From assembly GCA_024036415.1 (NCBI GenBank), contig JAMWET010003607.1, forward strand, positions 171,501 to 235,500: DNA of 64,000 bases, read 5' to 3'. The notes beneath the pieces were generated by a model. The model worked only from the letters and a program-made list of their open reading frames with translations, was not told the DNA's origin and did no database searches. The stretch comes from Prochilodus magdalenae (Eukaryota > Chordata > Actinopteri > Characiformes > Prochilodontidae). A program made the position numbers and the translations under genes. Positions within the stretch are counted from its first letter, which is position 1; each line of letters opens with the position of its first letter. Below are positions 11,629 through 27,320 of this stretch, in pieces.

Positions 11629-12329
11629 ATGGAGGCGGCGAGTCTGGAGCATCTGGTGGTTCTGTACCGCAGTGAGGATTACCTGGTGGTGAATAAGCAC
11701 TGGGACATCCGCATAGACAGCAAGTTCTGGGCCGAGGAGCGCACAGTCCAGAAGCAGCTCAGACACCACTTCCCCCAGCTCGCAGACCCCGCCACCTACT
11801 ACGGCTTCAGGTACTTCTTTAAATACAAGGTTCTTTAGGGTTCCTTAATCAATAGAATAGTTCTTTTTCCTATACTGTTAGCTCCAGCCGCTCAGCCTAC
11901 CGCAGCTCAGCTCCACCCATTAGGCCTACAGCAATTTGATTCCTCTCATTCTGCGAACAGCAGTTTAGCTCCACCTGTTCTGCGAACAGCAGTTTAGCTC
12001 CACCCGTTCTGCGAACAGCAGTTTAGCTCCACCCGTTCATGCTGAGGAGTTTCAGGAGGGACTGCTTTCTAAGGTGTAAATATGCGAGTTAATGAGGTCA
12101 CTATATATGAGCTATTGAGTAGTGATGGGTGGTTATTGAGTGTTCTGTGTTGGTGTAGGTTCTGTCACCAGCTGGATTTCTCCACCAGTGGAGCTCTGTG
12201 TGTAGCCCTGAATAAGGCAGCGGCGGGCCGAGCGTACCACTGCTTCAAGAACAGACTCGTCACCAAGGCCTACCTCGCTCTGGTACTGTCTCTGTCTCTC
12301 CCTCTCTCTCAGTCTATCTTTCTCTCTCA

Positions 12330-12376
<47 letters not shown>

Positions 12377-12417
12377 CTATCTCTCCCTCTCTCTCCCTCT
12401 CTCTCCCTCTCTCTCCC

Positions 12418-12461
<44 letters not shown>

Positions 12462-12574
12462 CCTCTCACTCTCTCTCTCTCAATCTATCTCTCCCTCTCT
12501 CTCAATCTATCTCTCTCTCTCTCTCTCTCTCTCAGTCTATCTCTCCCTCTCTCAGTCTATCTCTCCCTCTCTCT

Positions 12575-12657
<83 letters not shown>

Positions 12658-14086
12658 CCAGTCTGAGTTGTGTGTTGTAGCGTATTGTTGGGGCGGGGTG
12701 TTCCTGATATGACCTGTGTGGTGTGCAGGTACGAGGCTCCGTGATTGATGAGAAGATGACGATCGATGCTGCGATCGGGAAGAACAGCACAGAAGGAAAG
12801 ACCCATATGATGTGTGTGGAAGGGACAGACGGTGAGTCCCTCACAGCTGTGTCGTGTTTCTGTGTGGGTATTTTGGTCAACTATGAATTTTGAGTTAGAG
12901 GACCATTACAATGATCATCTCTGCTGTCTTCAGGAAGAAAGATTTAGGAGACAGGAGACCGGAGATGAGATTCAGAATCGTGTTGAGTTTATTTACACAT
13001 ACAGAGAGCGGTAGAAAAGGAGAAAAGGCCCTAAAGCTGACCCCTGTGGTACTCCACAAGAGATGCCACGGGTTCCTATGCATTAAATATGCACTCCTTC
13101 TGAAACTGATATGTGCAACACATTCCACAAGTTGGGACGTTAGCAACTTAGCACTGGTAGCACTGTGAAATGTAATGGTGAAGTCGGTGTTTGAAGCAGC
13201 TTCCCTGATTTCCTGTTGTGTTCAGTCAGCCTGTAAGGTGGTGATACAGAATGAGGTGGTGGAGGATCAGTAGGGCAGCACCTGTCTTGGTTTCTGGACG
13301 CAACCTGTTTATCATTTCTCCTGTTCTTTGTGTGGTAGGATGTGAGAACCCCAAACCCAGCCTGACAGAGTTGACGGTGTTGGAGTACGGAACTTACGAT
13401 GGAGATCCGGTCACTAAAGTCCTTCTCCAGCCTCGGACAGGTAAACACCTACGCACACATTTAAGGAGAACTGAGCTCTGTTTAGGATAGGTTGGAGAAG
13501 ATGTCAGCCTTAAACTCCATTCATGGTGGAGGGATACAAGCTGCAGGGCGCTGTGAGGTAAAATAGTCCCCCAAAGGAAACGTAGAAGAGCTGGCTCCAA
13601 TCCAACACTAACAATAATAACTGTAATTCTAAATGGTCATTTTAGGAGAAAATCAGAAAATAAGAAACAGCTGTATCATTGTTTTCATTAACATCTTTTC
13701 CGGCAGGGCGCACCCACCAGCTCCGTGTCCACTGCACCTCCATCGGCCACCCCATAGTGGGCGACTACACCTACAGCCTGGGCTCGGACAACAGCCCGTA
13801 CCGCATGATGCTTCATGCTTACCTGCTTCGCATCCCTCTGGAACAAGAACCTCTGCAGGTCACAGCCCCAGACCCCTTCCTGCCCACAGCTGACCCCAAA
13901 TGGACCCCGCACAGAAAGGTGAGGACTGTAGAGCGCTTGGTAGAGGATATCTTATTGAGGCCGCTGGCTGAGGAGGCCGAGAGTTTGGAGGAGTGTCCGT
14001 GTGAGGAGAAGAGAATCTGCCCAGAGGAGACTGAGGAGACGAAGATCGAATGCCAGCGGTGGCTCTCTGAGTGGCCGGTGGACTGA
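11629..14086 (+). CDS. rpusd1: RPUSD1, RluA-family pseudouridine synthase (complete, 5 coding exons)
   Basis: The family converts uridine to pseudouridine in RNA; the precise substrate of RPUSD1 is not settled. Coding exons are 11629-11810, 12159-12282, 12729-12831, 13339-13440 and 13707-14086. All have AG/GT borders and matching phases, giving 296 aa (human is about 312). The start ATG follows an acceptor and opens [28 protein letters not shown] is the conserved N-terminal block. HQLDFSTSG (residues 64-72) is the catalytic motif, with the nucleophile aspartate at residue 67. GRTHQLRVH, at the exon 4/5 junction, is the conserved C-terminal motif. The last about 60 residues are acidic ([14 protein letters not shown]) and poorly conserved. 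Intron 2 begins with a long CT microsatellite and intron 4 holds a reversed family A repeat. A candidate AATAAA is at 14634-14639. Confidence 0.97.
11951..12037. repeat. 29-bp tandem repeat, 3 copies
   Basis: Copies of CTGCGAACAGCAGTTTAGCT begin at 11951, 11980 and 12009, in rpusd1 intron 1 of the coding region. Confidence 0.9.
12290..12656. repeat. (CT)n imperfect microsatellite
   Basis: About 365 bp of CT repeats broken by CAGTCTATCT, CAATCTATCT and CCCT interruptions. It starts within ten bases of the exon 2 donor (GT at 12283) of rpusd1, so almost the entire intron 2 is pyrimidine-rich on the transcribed-sense strand. Confidence 0.97.
12905..13135. mobile_element. Possible decayed interspersed repeat in rpusd1 intron 3
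   Basis: The segment with CCTGTGGTACTCCACAAGAG resembles, from memory, a fragment of a common fish repeat. No ends or coding sequence were found. Tentative. Confidence 0.3.
13480..13600 (-). mobile_element. Dispersed repeat family A, reversed partial copy
   Basis: It contains CCTTAAACTCCATTCATGGT, GGAGGGATACAAGCTGCAGG and GTGAGGTAAAATAGTCCCCC, the reverse complement of the core at 2340-2410. It sits in rpusd1 intron 4. Confidence 0.85.
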
Positions 14087-15119
14087 AGCGCTAATCATAA
14101 TCATCTTCATATTAACCTGGCCTCCCTACAGCGACTCCTCTGATGGGAATGTGGAATTGCAGGCAGCTTCCAGAAGACTGGTTTTATAGCGGTGTTGGGT
14201 TGAATGTGCCTCATATTTACCCACAATTTTGTGACTCCAGTCATATAATGCGTGTGTGTGATCCTGCTGGTGTGGGTTTCTTCCCTTTCAGTAATGCACA
14301 GAAAGGCTGTTGACAGTGTCTGTTGCTTATGTGAAGATGCAGCTGGCTAAATGTGGTGGAGTGTTTAATAGCTGATAATAGCCATTTTGCTGACTAGTTA
14401 GTTTGTTAGTGAATTAACTTACTGCTTTAGTGCTGGCTAGCTAATCAGCCCAGATAGCAGCATATATCAGTCCACTAGCTTGATCAGCTCAGCACCCCAC
14501 TGCTGGTCCACCTTTGCACCACCCAGATCACTGTCCTGTTTAGATCGAAATAGTTTTTAATTTCCTTATACATATTTTAAATGGACACAGACTTTTATTT
14601 TGAAAAAAATAATTAAGACAACACAATGTCTAAAATAAAGGGATTTTGTAGACGATGTTGTTGACGCTGTGCCAGATGAACATCATTTACTAAGCTTATT
14701 ATAAATGACACATAGAAAGGAAAATCTGAATTGGACTGAGAGGGTATCTGAACAATGGTAAGTGGTAAAAGTGTCCAATGATCTGCATAAACACCAGTGG
14801 AACTCCAGAAAATCAAAACACCAGTGGGGCGTCAACAGCACAACGGTGTTCACTATCCTCTTTTTACTGGGGGCAAGCTAGGTGTTATCTCATTTAACAT
14901 AAACCCTGGATTACCAATGTGACCCATCCCCCAGTTGGTCACTTCTGTGTTTTGCGCATTTCTTCACTAGAAGGAAATCAACCTACCTCAGTAGAAAAGG
15001 TTAATTCAGCTAACAGGCTAATGTAGCAGTTAACATTGGTAACTCATCTTCTGAGTCTAACACAGGCAATGTACACGTGTTTATGTGGTTTACACTGTAC
15101 TGCTGCTAGGAAGCCCTGT
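14087..15119. other. rpusd1 3' flank and intergenic sequence
   Basis: The rpusd1 3' UTR probably runs to just past AATAAA at 14634-14639. Beyond that no exon, RNA gene or clear repeat was recognised. Confidence 0.5.
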
Positions 15120-15124
15120 TCACT

Positions 15125-15310
15125 ACTATGAGTGTTTGAGTGTTTGGGAGTGTTCATGAGTGTTTGGGAGTGTTCATGAGTGTTTGGGAGTGTTCATGAG
15201 TGTTTGGGAGTGTTTATAAATGTTTGGGAGTGTTCATGAGTGTTTGGGAGTGTTTGAGAGTGTTTATGAATGTTTGAGAGTGTTTAGGAGTGTTCATGAG
15301 TGTTTGTGCA
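15125..15310. repeat. 20-bp tandem repeat
   Basis: The unit GTGTTTGGGAGTGTTCATGA is repeated about nine times with variants. It is intergenic between the convergent rpusd1 and dctn5. Confidence 0.9.
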
Positions 15311-16449
15311 TGTTTCTCTTAGCTCTTTCCTCCTGGTGAGAAAGAGGAGTGTCTGTGGGTGATAAGCTGAATTACAGTCTTATACCAAGTAAGAAACACA
15401 AATGATCATTATGAACAGATAGGTGGCAGTGGGATCTAATGTTAGCCTGCTATCTAACCTAGCTAACATTATCGCATACTGGCAAAAGCCAAACTGGCCC
15501 TTTACGGATCTGCTTAAAACAGTCTTGATAGGGTGTTTTTGCTATGTACTGCTGTGTGCTGCTTAGCTACAGCAAAGATAGCTAACCTGAGCTAACCTCA
15601 GACCTGACAACCGAAACATAAAAATGTGAGTTCATAGTAAGGAACACCCTATAACACTTCATACACCTTATAAAACCCGACCTATATCCAGAGTCTCCTG
15701 AAAGGAAAGTTTGGGTTTTGCTAGCTGATGCTAATGTTAGCTAGGTGAGCTAGCCAGCTAACATGGAGTGTTTCTTCACTGGTGTAAGAACTGTAACTTT
15801 CCTTACCACCTGCAGACTCGCCTCTTCTCTTTCTCACCACATGGAAAGATCTAGAATGATAACTGAGTAGTTTATTGATCTCTATTCAAACACAGAGAAC
15901 CTTAGTCAGTACAGCATAGTACAGTACAGTCTAGAACCCAGACATGAAGATCCATATGCCATGGCCTTACAAGCTAAAAAGGTTCACTTTTAGAAAGGCT
16001 GGTTTCTGGTGCCATCTATATCTATAAACACAGGCTAATGCATGCTAACTCAGCTAACAACACTAGCAACCACTCAGAAGGCCGAGTTTTGTTCATTACT
16101 GCATTATGTGCTTTATTGTTGGCTTGTGTATGATGTGTATTTGTTACAGCTGGATATTTTACACCAGTGTTTTTATGGTTTGCAGAATTAGTTCTGCTGT
16201 TAGTACTGCATAGATACGTTTTACAAATCTTCTGCGACTGACTTTAGATGTTTAACTGATACCAAAACTCATCACCAAACCTCCTGCAGTGGGGTGGTTT
16301 AGGGCATGCTGGGCAGTGCAGTCGGAGAACCACGGATATGTAACAGACAGTTCTGTCAAACTGTTGATCAGTGTTGTGCTATAGAGTACTGTATCATTAA
16401 CATGTTAAGTCTAGTCTTAGGCTCCTTTAACTGTATGCATGGAAGTCTC
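15311..16449. other. Intergenic, nothing recognised
   Basis: AT-rich sequence with many short GCTAGC/TAGCTAAC-like words. No exon, RNA gene or clear element was seen. Confidence 0.5.
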
Positions 16450-16850
16450 ATATTGGTCTGGAGTTCAGGTGTTCTGTATAGTGGTGGTGATGGGAACCAG
16501 AGTTCTCCCTGTCTAGAACACACACATACATAGACATTTTATTGACTATCTAAACCACCAGTGTACCTACATGTCTTCTGAGTGTTATATGGAATGTTGA
16601 TGATGGGAAAATCTGGAAATAGTAAGTTTTCTTTGGGGGACTATTTTACCTCACAGCGCCCTGCAGCATGTATCCCTCCACCATGAATGGAGTTTAAGGC
16701 TGGAATCTTCTCCAGACTATCATAAACAGCGTCTCAGACATCAGGCAGCGTATTCATAACCATCTCATGTAGTAACTTTCTGTGAGGGAGCTTTTAGAGA
16801 GGGACGTCTGGTTACCTTCACCACCACTGTGAACAGTTCTGACTCAGTAA
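16450..16850 (+). mobile_element. Dispersed repeat family A, copy 2
   Basis: It is nearly identical over about 350 bp to the copy at 2170-2545, including the run through TCCAGACTATCATAAACAGC and GTATTCATAACCATCTCATG. It has the same orientation as that copy and no coding capacity. Confidence 0.85.
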
Positions 16851-17013
16851 AGTTCTCTAGAACACAAAACACTCTGAACGATGTTTTATCTGAACAGTTT
16901 AATTATGCAGGAGTTTAGGAAAATCATACTGCAAATACTGAACTGTACTGTAAGCTAAAGCTACATGGCTAAGCGGCTGTAAACAGTAAACACCATCTTT
17001 ACAGTCTGTGACT

Positions 17014-17030
17014 ATTTATTTATTTATTTG
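17014..17030 (-). terminator. dctn5: Candidate poly(A) signal of dctn5
   Basis: TTTATTTATTTATTTG on the plus strand gives overlapping AATAAA hexamers on the minus strand, about 380 bases past the dctn5 stop. This would make a 3' UTR of roughly 0.4 kb. Confidence 0.5.
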
Positions 17031-17408
17031 CACAGAGAAACAATTTAGTGTTGCAGAAACTAAACATGAGCATAAATACAGGCTTGATCTCCGAACGCCT
17101 CCAGGGCCGGTCCCCCCGGAGACGGGATCTTGTGATATTTAGTCTGGTGACAGAGGAGTAAGCTCAGTACAGCAGTAATCATAAAGCAGAGGAAAGGAGA
17201 ACCCTGCACACTAAACCTGGTTCTGTTTTTAATTACACTCTTTATCCTTCAATAAATAAAAAACTAATGGCTGAAACTAAAGACCGTCAGACAAATGTGA
17301 TCTTTGTGTCGAGACAGATACAGCTGGAACGTCCTTCATTCTGCTGGGTGAACGTAAGTGTAACGTGATGAGTCCAGTATCCGGTTTGGTCCGTGAGGGA
17401 ATCAGGGA

Positions 17409-20938
<3,530 letters not shown>

Positions 20939-20940
20939 CT

Positions 20941-21165
20941 CGCAGCTCCGCCTCTGCTTCGGCAACGCAGACCGAACTAACAGAGTGCCGAGCCGCAGCC
21001 ACTTCCGCACCGCAGGCAAAGCTAACAGAGCGCCGAGCCGCCGCCGCTTTCGCACCACAGAGAGAACTAACAGAGTGCCGAGCCGCAGCCACTTCCGCAC
21101 CACAGACAGAACTAATAGAGAGCCGAGCAGCAGCCGCTTCCGCGCCGGAGACCCTAGCGACAAGC
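20941..21165 (-). promoter_or_regulatory. dctn5: 45-bp tandem repeat forming the dctn5 5' UTR/promoter
   Basis: Five diverged 45-bp units abut the start codon: CTAACAG landmarks at 20977, 21022 and 21067, then CTAATAG near 21112. On the minus strand the units contain GCGGAAGCGG, GCGGAAGTGG, GCGAAAGCGG, GCGGAAGTGG and CCGAAGCAG in order toward the gene. Three of five keep the GGAA core of ETS-type sites. The region is GC-rich within AT-rich surroundings, as expected for a TATA-less promoter. The transcription start is unknown, so some units may be in the 5' UTR. Confidence 0.65.
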
Positions 21166-21363
21166 ACTTATAACACACATACAATTTCTCATATGTTTTA
21201 CTTTATATTTTATCTTTGTGACGTATGTGTGTTTATGAAATGCTGTTTCAAACATTTTGTGAGTTTAATCTGAAATCTAAGGTGCAATCGACATCTGCGG
21301 TCTCATATTGATTAATACGCCTAGACGTCTTAAACGTGTACGACCGCAAGATGGCGCTGTGAC

Positions 21364-21365
<2 letters not shown>

Positions 21366-21457
<92 letters not shown>

Positions 21458-21540
21458 CTGTCCTTCTCTTTTCTTCTCTCTCCTTCTCTCTCCCTCCTTC
21501 TCTCTCTCTCTCTCTCTCCGTCCTTTCCTCATTCTCTCTT
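21366..21540. repeat. (CT)n microsatellite
   Basis: A long CT run (pure over about 21366-21453), then CTCTCC/TTCT variants. It lies just upstream of the dctn5 promoter region. Confidence 0.97.
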
Positions 21541-22267
21541 TCTCCGTCTTCATCACAAATCACTAGAATCTGTATTTCTCTCTGATTCAGTTCGATTCTC
21601 TGGCTGATGATCCAGTTGATCTAAATTTCATGATGATTCGATTCAGTCTCAAATTCCAGGTTCAGTCTTCCTAGGAAATGATTCTCATCATGAAATTTTA
21701 GTCTGAATCTTTGTGTGTTTCTAAGATGAACTGGAGCAGCCCGACTGATGCTCCTCTGGCCCTGTGATTGGTCAGGGTGTGGTCAGTGTTGAAGGTGAAT
21801 ATCGGATAAGGGTCAGTGGCATGGCCACGTTCGTGTGGTTATGTAATTGGCTCAGTGTGAGGTGCGCGTCTCTATCAGCTCTGTAGGAGAGACAGAAGCT
21901 GTTGATTTGTGGTTTATCTCTGATTGTGATGAGTATTACAGCTGACCCTGAGACTGACCGGCTCCAGAAGGCAGGAGTGACCTGTACGATGTGTCCGTCA
22001 GTTACATCACTGGACACGGAGGGTCAGATGGTCTGACAGCACTAAATATGAAAGTTACACAATCCAGTACACCGGACATCCCCGGTCAGCGCCTCGCAGG
22101 CCCTGAGCGACCAGCAGTGTAGTTCAGTCTGATTCAGTTCCTCAGTTCTAAACCACTGATTCCCTCTATTCTCTTCTCCTCCGTACACACAGAGATTCAG
22201 CCCTCGAAATAACTCACCAGCTCTACGAACATGCAAAACATACAGGGACCCAGCAACCAAATCAAAC
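21541..22267. other. Intergenic, nothing recognised
   Basis: No exon, RNA gene or clear repeat was seen between the CT microsatellite and the 21-bp array. Confidence 0.5.
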
Positions 22268-23460
22268 AGGTACAGAAACACAGTGGTATATACAGGTAAT
22301 ACAGTGGTATATACAGGTAATACGGTGATATATATACAGGTAATACGGTGGTATATGCAGGTAATACGGTGGTATATACAGGTAATACGGTGATATATAT
22401 ACAGGTAATACGGTGGTATATACAGGTAATACAGTGGTATATACAGGTAATACGGTGGTATATAGAGGTAATGCAGGGGTATATACAGGTAATACGGTGG
22501 TATATACAGGTAATACAGTGGTATATACAGGCAATACGGTGGTATATATACAGGTAATACAGTGGTATATACAGGTAATACGGTGATATATATACAGGTA
22601 ATACCGGTTGGTATTATACAGTAATACTGGTATTATACAGGTAATAACGGTGGTATATACAGGTAATACAGGTAATGCAGGGTAATATATACAGGTAAGT
22701 GGTAATACGGTGGTATATACAGGTAATACAGTGGTATATACAGGCAATACGGTGGTATATACAGGAAATACAGTGGTATATAGAGGTAATGCTGGGGTAT
22801 ATACAGGTAATACGGTGGTATAAACAGGTAATACAGTGGTATATAGAGGTAATGCTGGGGTATATACAGGTAATACGGTGATATATACAGGTAATACAGT
22901 GGTATATACAGGTAATACGGTGGTATATACAGGTAATACAGTGGTAAATAGAGGTAATGCTGGGGTATATACAGGTAATACGGTGGTATATACAGGTAAT
23001 ACAGTGGTATATAGAGGTAATGCTGGGGTATATACAGGTAATACGGTGGTATAAACAGGTAATACAGTGGTATATAGAGGTAATGCTGGGGTATATACAG
23101 GTTATACGGTGGTATATACAGGTAATACAGTGGTATATACAGGTAATACAGTGGTATATACAGGTAATACAGTGGCAGACAGTGAATTAAGGGTATATAC
23201 AGGTAATACAGTGGTATATACAGGTAATACAGTGGTAGACAATGAATTTAGGGTATATAAAGGTAATATAGTGGTCTATACAGGTAATACAGTGGTAGAC
23301 AGTGAATTTAGGGTAAATACAGGTAATACAGTGGTAGATAGTGAATTTAGGGTACATATAGGTAATACTGTGGTATATACAGTGATTACAGTGTTATAGA
23401 GTGATTACAGTGTTAGAAAGTGAATTTAGGTTATATACAGGCAACTCAGTGATATACATC
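22268..23460. repeat. 21-bp minisatellite, about 55 copies
   Basis: The unit is GGTATATACAGGTAATACGG plus T. Common variants have CAGT for CGGT, TAGAGGTAATGC, or ACAGTGGTAGACAGTGAATT toward the 3' end. Because 21 is a multiple of three, apparent heptapeptide-repeat reading frames (VYTGNTV, QVIRWYI) arise. There is no splice or codon evidence for a gene. Confidence 0.95.
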
Positions 23461-23945
23461 TAATGTTTTACAGTTATTACATGCAGTGAAAGCAGGTGTA
23501 TATACACAGAGTAGTATCCATTGTCTATACAGTGGTATATACAGATAATACAGTAGTATAGCGGTAAAGGCAGTGATGTATGCAGTGTATACAGTGATAT
23601 ATACAGCATATGCAGTGGTATATAGAGGTAATGCAGTGGTATATACAGTAAAAGCAGTAATATATATACAGTGTATACAGTGGTATATACGGGTAATACA
23701 GTGGCATATAGAGGTAATGCAGTGGTATATACAGGTAATACAGTGGCATATAGAGGTAATGCAGTGGTATATACAGGTAATACAGTGGCATATAGAGGTA
23801 ATGCAGTGGTATACGGGTAATATAGTGGTATGTACAGTAAAAACAGTAATATATATATATACAGTGAATACAGTGGTATATAGAGGTAATACAGTGGTAT
23901 ACTGTATAGAGGTAATGCAGTGGTATAACAGTGAAAGCAGTGTCC
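23461..23945. repeat. Degenerate extension of the 21-bp array
   Basis: It is related to the preceding array but looser, with words such as CAGTGGCATATAGAGGTAAT and GCAGTGGTATATACAGGTAA forming a local 42-bp double unit near 23700-23810. It ends at about 23945. Confidence 0.85.
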
Positions 23946-25067
23946 CCAAACTTCTGACTAACAGAGTGTAGTGGGTAAGAGAGGAGTGTAGTGTGAAGCC
24001 GGTGGAGCTCCAGAGTTTAATCTCTCTGTGTGACTCCTCTGTGTCCGTCTTTGGCAGGCTGCTGGGTTTCTGCCTCCACACGGACTCTGAGGCGTCGGAG
24101 AAGAACAGTAGCTATTTTCACACTGCGTCCTGCACCACCTCAGCACCAGTCCCACACCATCAACACGATCACACAGTTCTAACCCCCATAGCAGAGTGTA
24201 GTCGGTTAGTTACGACACGTTTGGAGTAGGAGGTTTACAGGAGGTTTCCTCCCATTTCCAGGCCTGCAGTTAGCACCATGCTCAATGGTGGGGTGTTCGC
24301 TTGCAGCTTCAGTGGCTGAACTGATAAAGTGAAATCAGTTCGAACAGCAGCACTGTGGGCGAGACTCCAGGTCCAGGAACCCCTGCGTGTGTGTGTGTGG
24401 TATGACGGATTGGTGGATTCTGTGGAGCGGTGTGGAGGACTGGGTGAATCCCGAAGGAGAACAGAGCTCTGTGTATGAGTTTATATAACTCAGTCGGCCC
24501 CCGTGTCTGTGGGCGAGTGACACGCTCTGCGCTAAGGGGAGGTAGTGACTGCATCGGCTGCTGGCTGTCTCTGTGGAAGGAGAGCAGAACTGGGAATAAT
24601 AGCCCACTGCAGATCCAGTTAGGATGCTTCCAAAGAACTGACTCTTTACATGGAATCAGACGTCCCTTCAACGAACAACAGAATCAGAATAAAGAGCTCA
24701 TCTTATTTTAATAAACTCCCCGAAAAAGGGGAAGTAGCTCGTTCCATTCTAGAACCAGACCACAGGGTGAAATATTAGATTAATAGGAGCAGCAGCAGAA
24801 ATGATAGAAGAGGGGATGAACGAGAGGGTGCTGTATAACTGCAGGACATGACGACAGCAGAAGGTGTAATTTATCTGATTAGATAACTCCATTATATCTG
24901 TTAGCGCTCAGCCCTGATCACCGCCTCTGCGTGGAGCTCAAGGTCAAATTAGACAGACTAATTAACAGTTCAGCAGTTACTGTCTGAAACGTCTGTCATC
25001 CGGTCGTATTTGTTCATACATATAAGGCTCCTGTACAGCGTGGTGTGTACCGTGTACCTGCTGGCGG
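23946..25067. other. Intergenic, nothing recognised
   Basis: Sequence between two minisatellites. No reading frame here resembles a known exon and no dispersed repeat was identified. Confidence 0.5.
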
Positions 25068-27320
25068 ATACTGGTATGTCCGTGGTGCGGAGCTGGACTG
25101 CAGGTGCTGGTGTGTCCGTGGTGTGGAGCTGGACTGCAGGTGCTGGTGTGTCCGTGGTGTGGAGATGGACTGCAGATGCTGGTGTGTCCGTAGTGTGGAG
25201 CTGGACTGCAGGTGTTGGTTTGTCCGTGGTGTGGAGCTGGACTGCAGGTGTTGGTTTATCCGTGGTGCGGAGCTGGACTGCAGGTGCTGGTCTGTCCGTG
25301 GTGTGGAGCTGGACTGCAGGTGCTGGTCTGTCCGTGGTGTGGAGATGGACTGCAGGTGCTGGTCTGTCCGTGGTGTGGAGCTGGACTGCAGGTGCTAGTG
25401 TGTCCGTGGTGTGGAGATGGACTGCAGGTGCTGGTCTGTCCGTGGTGTGGAGCTGGACTGCAGGTGCTGGTCTGTCCGTGGTGTAGAGCTGGACTGCAGG
25501 TGCTGGTGTGTCCGTGGTGTGGAGCTGGACTGCAGGTGCTGGTCTGTCCGTGGTGTGGAGATGGACTGCAGGTGCTGGTCTGTCCGTGGTGTGGAGCTGG
25601 ACTGCAGGTGCTGGTCTGTCCGTGGTGTAGAGCTGGACTGCAGGTGCTGGTGTGTCCGTGGTGTGGAGCTGGACTGCAGGTGTTGGTGTGTCCGTGGTGT
25701 AGAGCTGGACTGCAGGTGCTGGTGTGTCCGTGGTGTGGAGATGGACTGCAGGTGCTGGTCTGTCCGTGGTGTGGAGCTGGACTGCAGGTGCTGGTCTGTC
25801 CGTGGTGTAGAGCTGGACTGCAGGTGCTGGAGCTGGACTGCAGGTGCTGGTGCGTCCGTGGTGCGGAGCTGGACTGCAGGTGCTGGTTTATCCGTGGTGC
25901 GGAGCTGGACTGCAGGTGCTGGTCTGTCCGTGGTGTGGAGATGGACTGCAGGTGCTGGTCTGTCCGTGGTGTGGAGCTGGACTGCAGGTGCTGGTGTGTC
26001 CGTGGTGCGGAGCTGGACTGCAGGTGCTGGTGTGTCCGTGGTGTGGAGCTGGACTGCTGTGGTGTGCTGGTTGCTGGTGATGTCCGTGGTGTGGAGCTGG
26101 ACTGCAGGTGCTGGTCTGTCCGTGGCGTGGAGCTGGACTGCAGGTGCTGGTTTGTCCGTGGTGTGGAGCTGGACTGCAGGTGCTGGTTTGTCCGTGGTGT
26201 GTAGCTGGACTGCAGGTGCTGGTGTGTCCGTGGTGTGGAGCTGGACTGCAGGTGCTGGTTTGTCCGTGGTGTGGAGCTGGACTGCAGGTGCTGGTGTGTC
26301 CGTGGTGTGGAGCTGGACTGCAGGTGCTGGTGTGTCCGTGGTGCGGAGCTGGACTGCAGGTGCTGGTGTGTCCGTGGTGTGGAGCTGGACTGCAGGTGCT
26401 GGTGTGTCCGTGGTGCGGAGCTGGACTGCAGGTGCTGGTGTGTCCGTGGTGTGGAGATGGACTGCAGGTGCTGGTGCGTCCGTGGTGCGGAGCTGGACTG
26501 CAGGTGCTGGTCTGTCCGTGGTGTGAAGCTGGACTGCAGGTGCTGGTGTGTCCGTGGTGTGGAGATGGACTGCAGGTGCTGGTGCGTCCGTGGTGTGGAG
26601 CTGGACTGCAGGTGTTGGTTTGTCCGTGGTGCGGAGCTGGACTGCAGGTGCTAGTGTGTCCATAGTGCGGAGCTGGACTGCAGATGCTGGTGTGTCCGTG
26701 GTGTGGAGCTGGACTGCAGGTGTTGGTTTGTCTGTGGTGTGTAGCTGGACTGCAGGTGCTAGTGTGTCCGTAGTGTGGAGCTGGACTGCAGGTGCTGGTG
26801 TGTCCGTGGCGTGGAGCTGGACTGCAGGTGCTGGTCTGTCCGTGGTGCGGAGCTGGACTGCAGGTGCTGGTTTGTCCGTGGTGTGGAGCTGGACTGCAGG
26901 TGCTGGTTTGTCCGTGGTGTGGAGCTGGACTGCAGGTGTTGGTTTGTCCGTGGTGTGAAGCTGGACTGCAGGTGCTGGTGTGTCCGTGGTGTGGAGCTGG
27001 ACTGCAGGTGCTGGTGTGTCCGTGGTGTGGAGCTGGACTGCAGGTGCTGGTTTGTCCGTGGTGTGGAGCTGGACTGCAGGTGCTGGTGTGTCCGTGGTGC
27101 GGAGCTGGACTGCAGATGCTGGTGTGTCCGTGGTGCGGAGCTGGACTGCAGATGCTGGTGTGTCCGTGGTGCGGAGCTGGACTGCAGGTGCTGGTGTGTC
27201 CGTGGTGTGGAGCTGGACTGCAGATGCTGGTGTGTCCGTGGTGCGGAGCTGGACTGCAGATGCTGGTGTGTCTGTGGTGCGGGTGCTGGTGTGTCCGTGG
27301 TGCGGAGCTGGACTGCAGGA
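25068..27320. repeat. 36-bp minisatellite, about 62 copies
   Basis: The unit reads GTGTCCGTGGTGTGGAGCTG then GACTGCAGGTGCTGGT, 36 bp, with a PstI site (CTGCAG) in almost every copy. Point variants (CTGTCC, TTGTCC, GTGCGG, GAGATGG) are shuffled along the array, as expected from unequal exchange or gene conversion. Near 25828 and 26055 there are a partial unit and a short insertion. The unit has no stop in several frames, which generates long false frames on both strands, including one of 682 codons at 25395-27443 (-). Confidence 0.97.

Noticed and set aside
22262..24081. Tyrosine/isoleucine-rich ORFs in the 21-bp array
   Set aside because: Open only because of the 21-bp period. The peptide repeats mirror the DNA unit and there is no exon structure.
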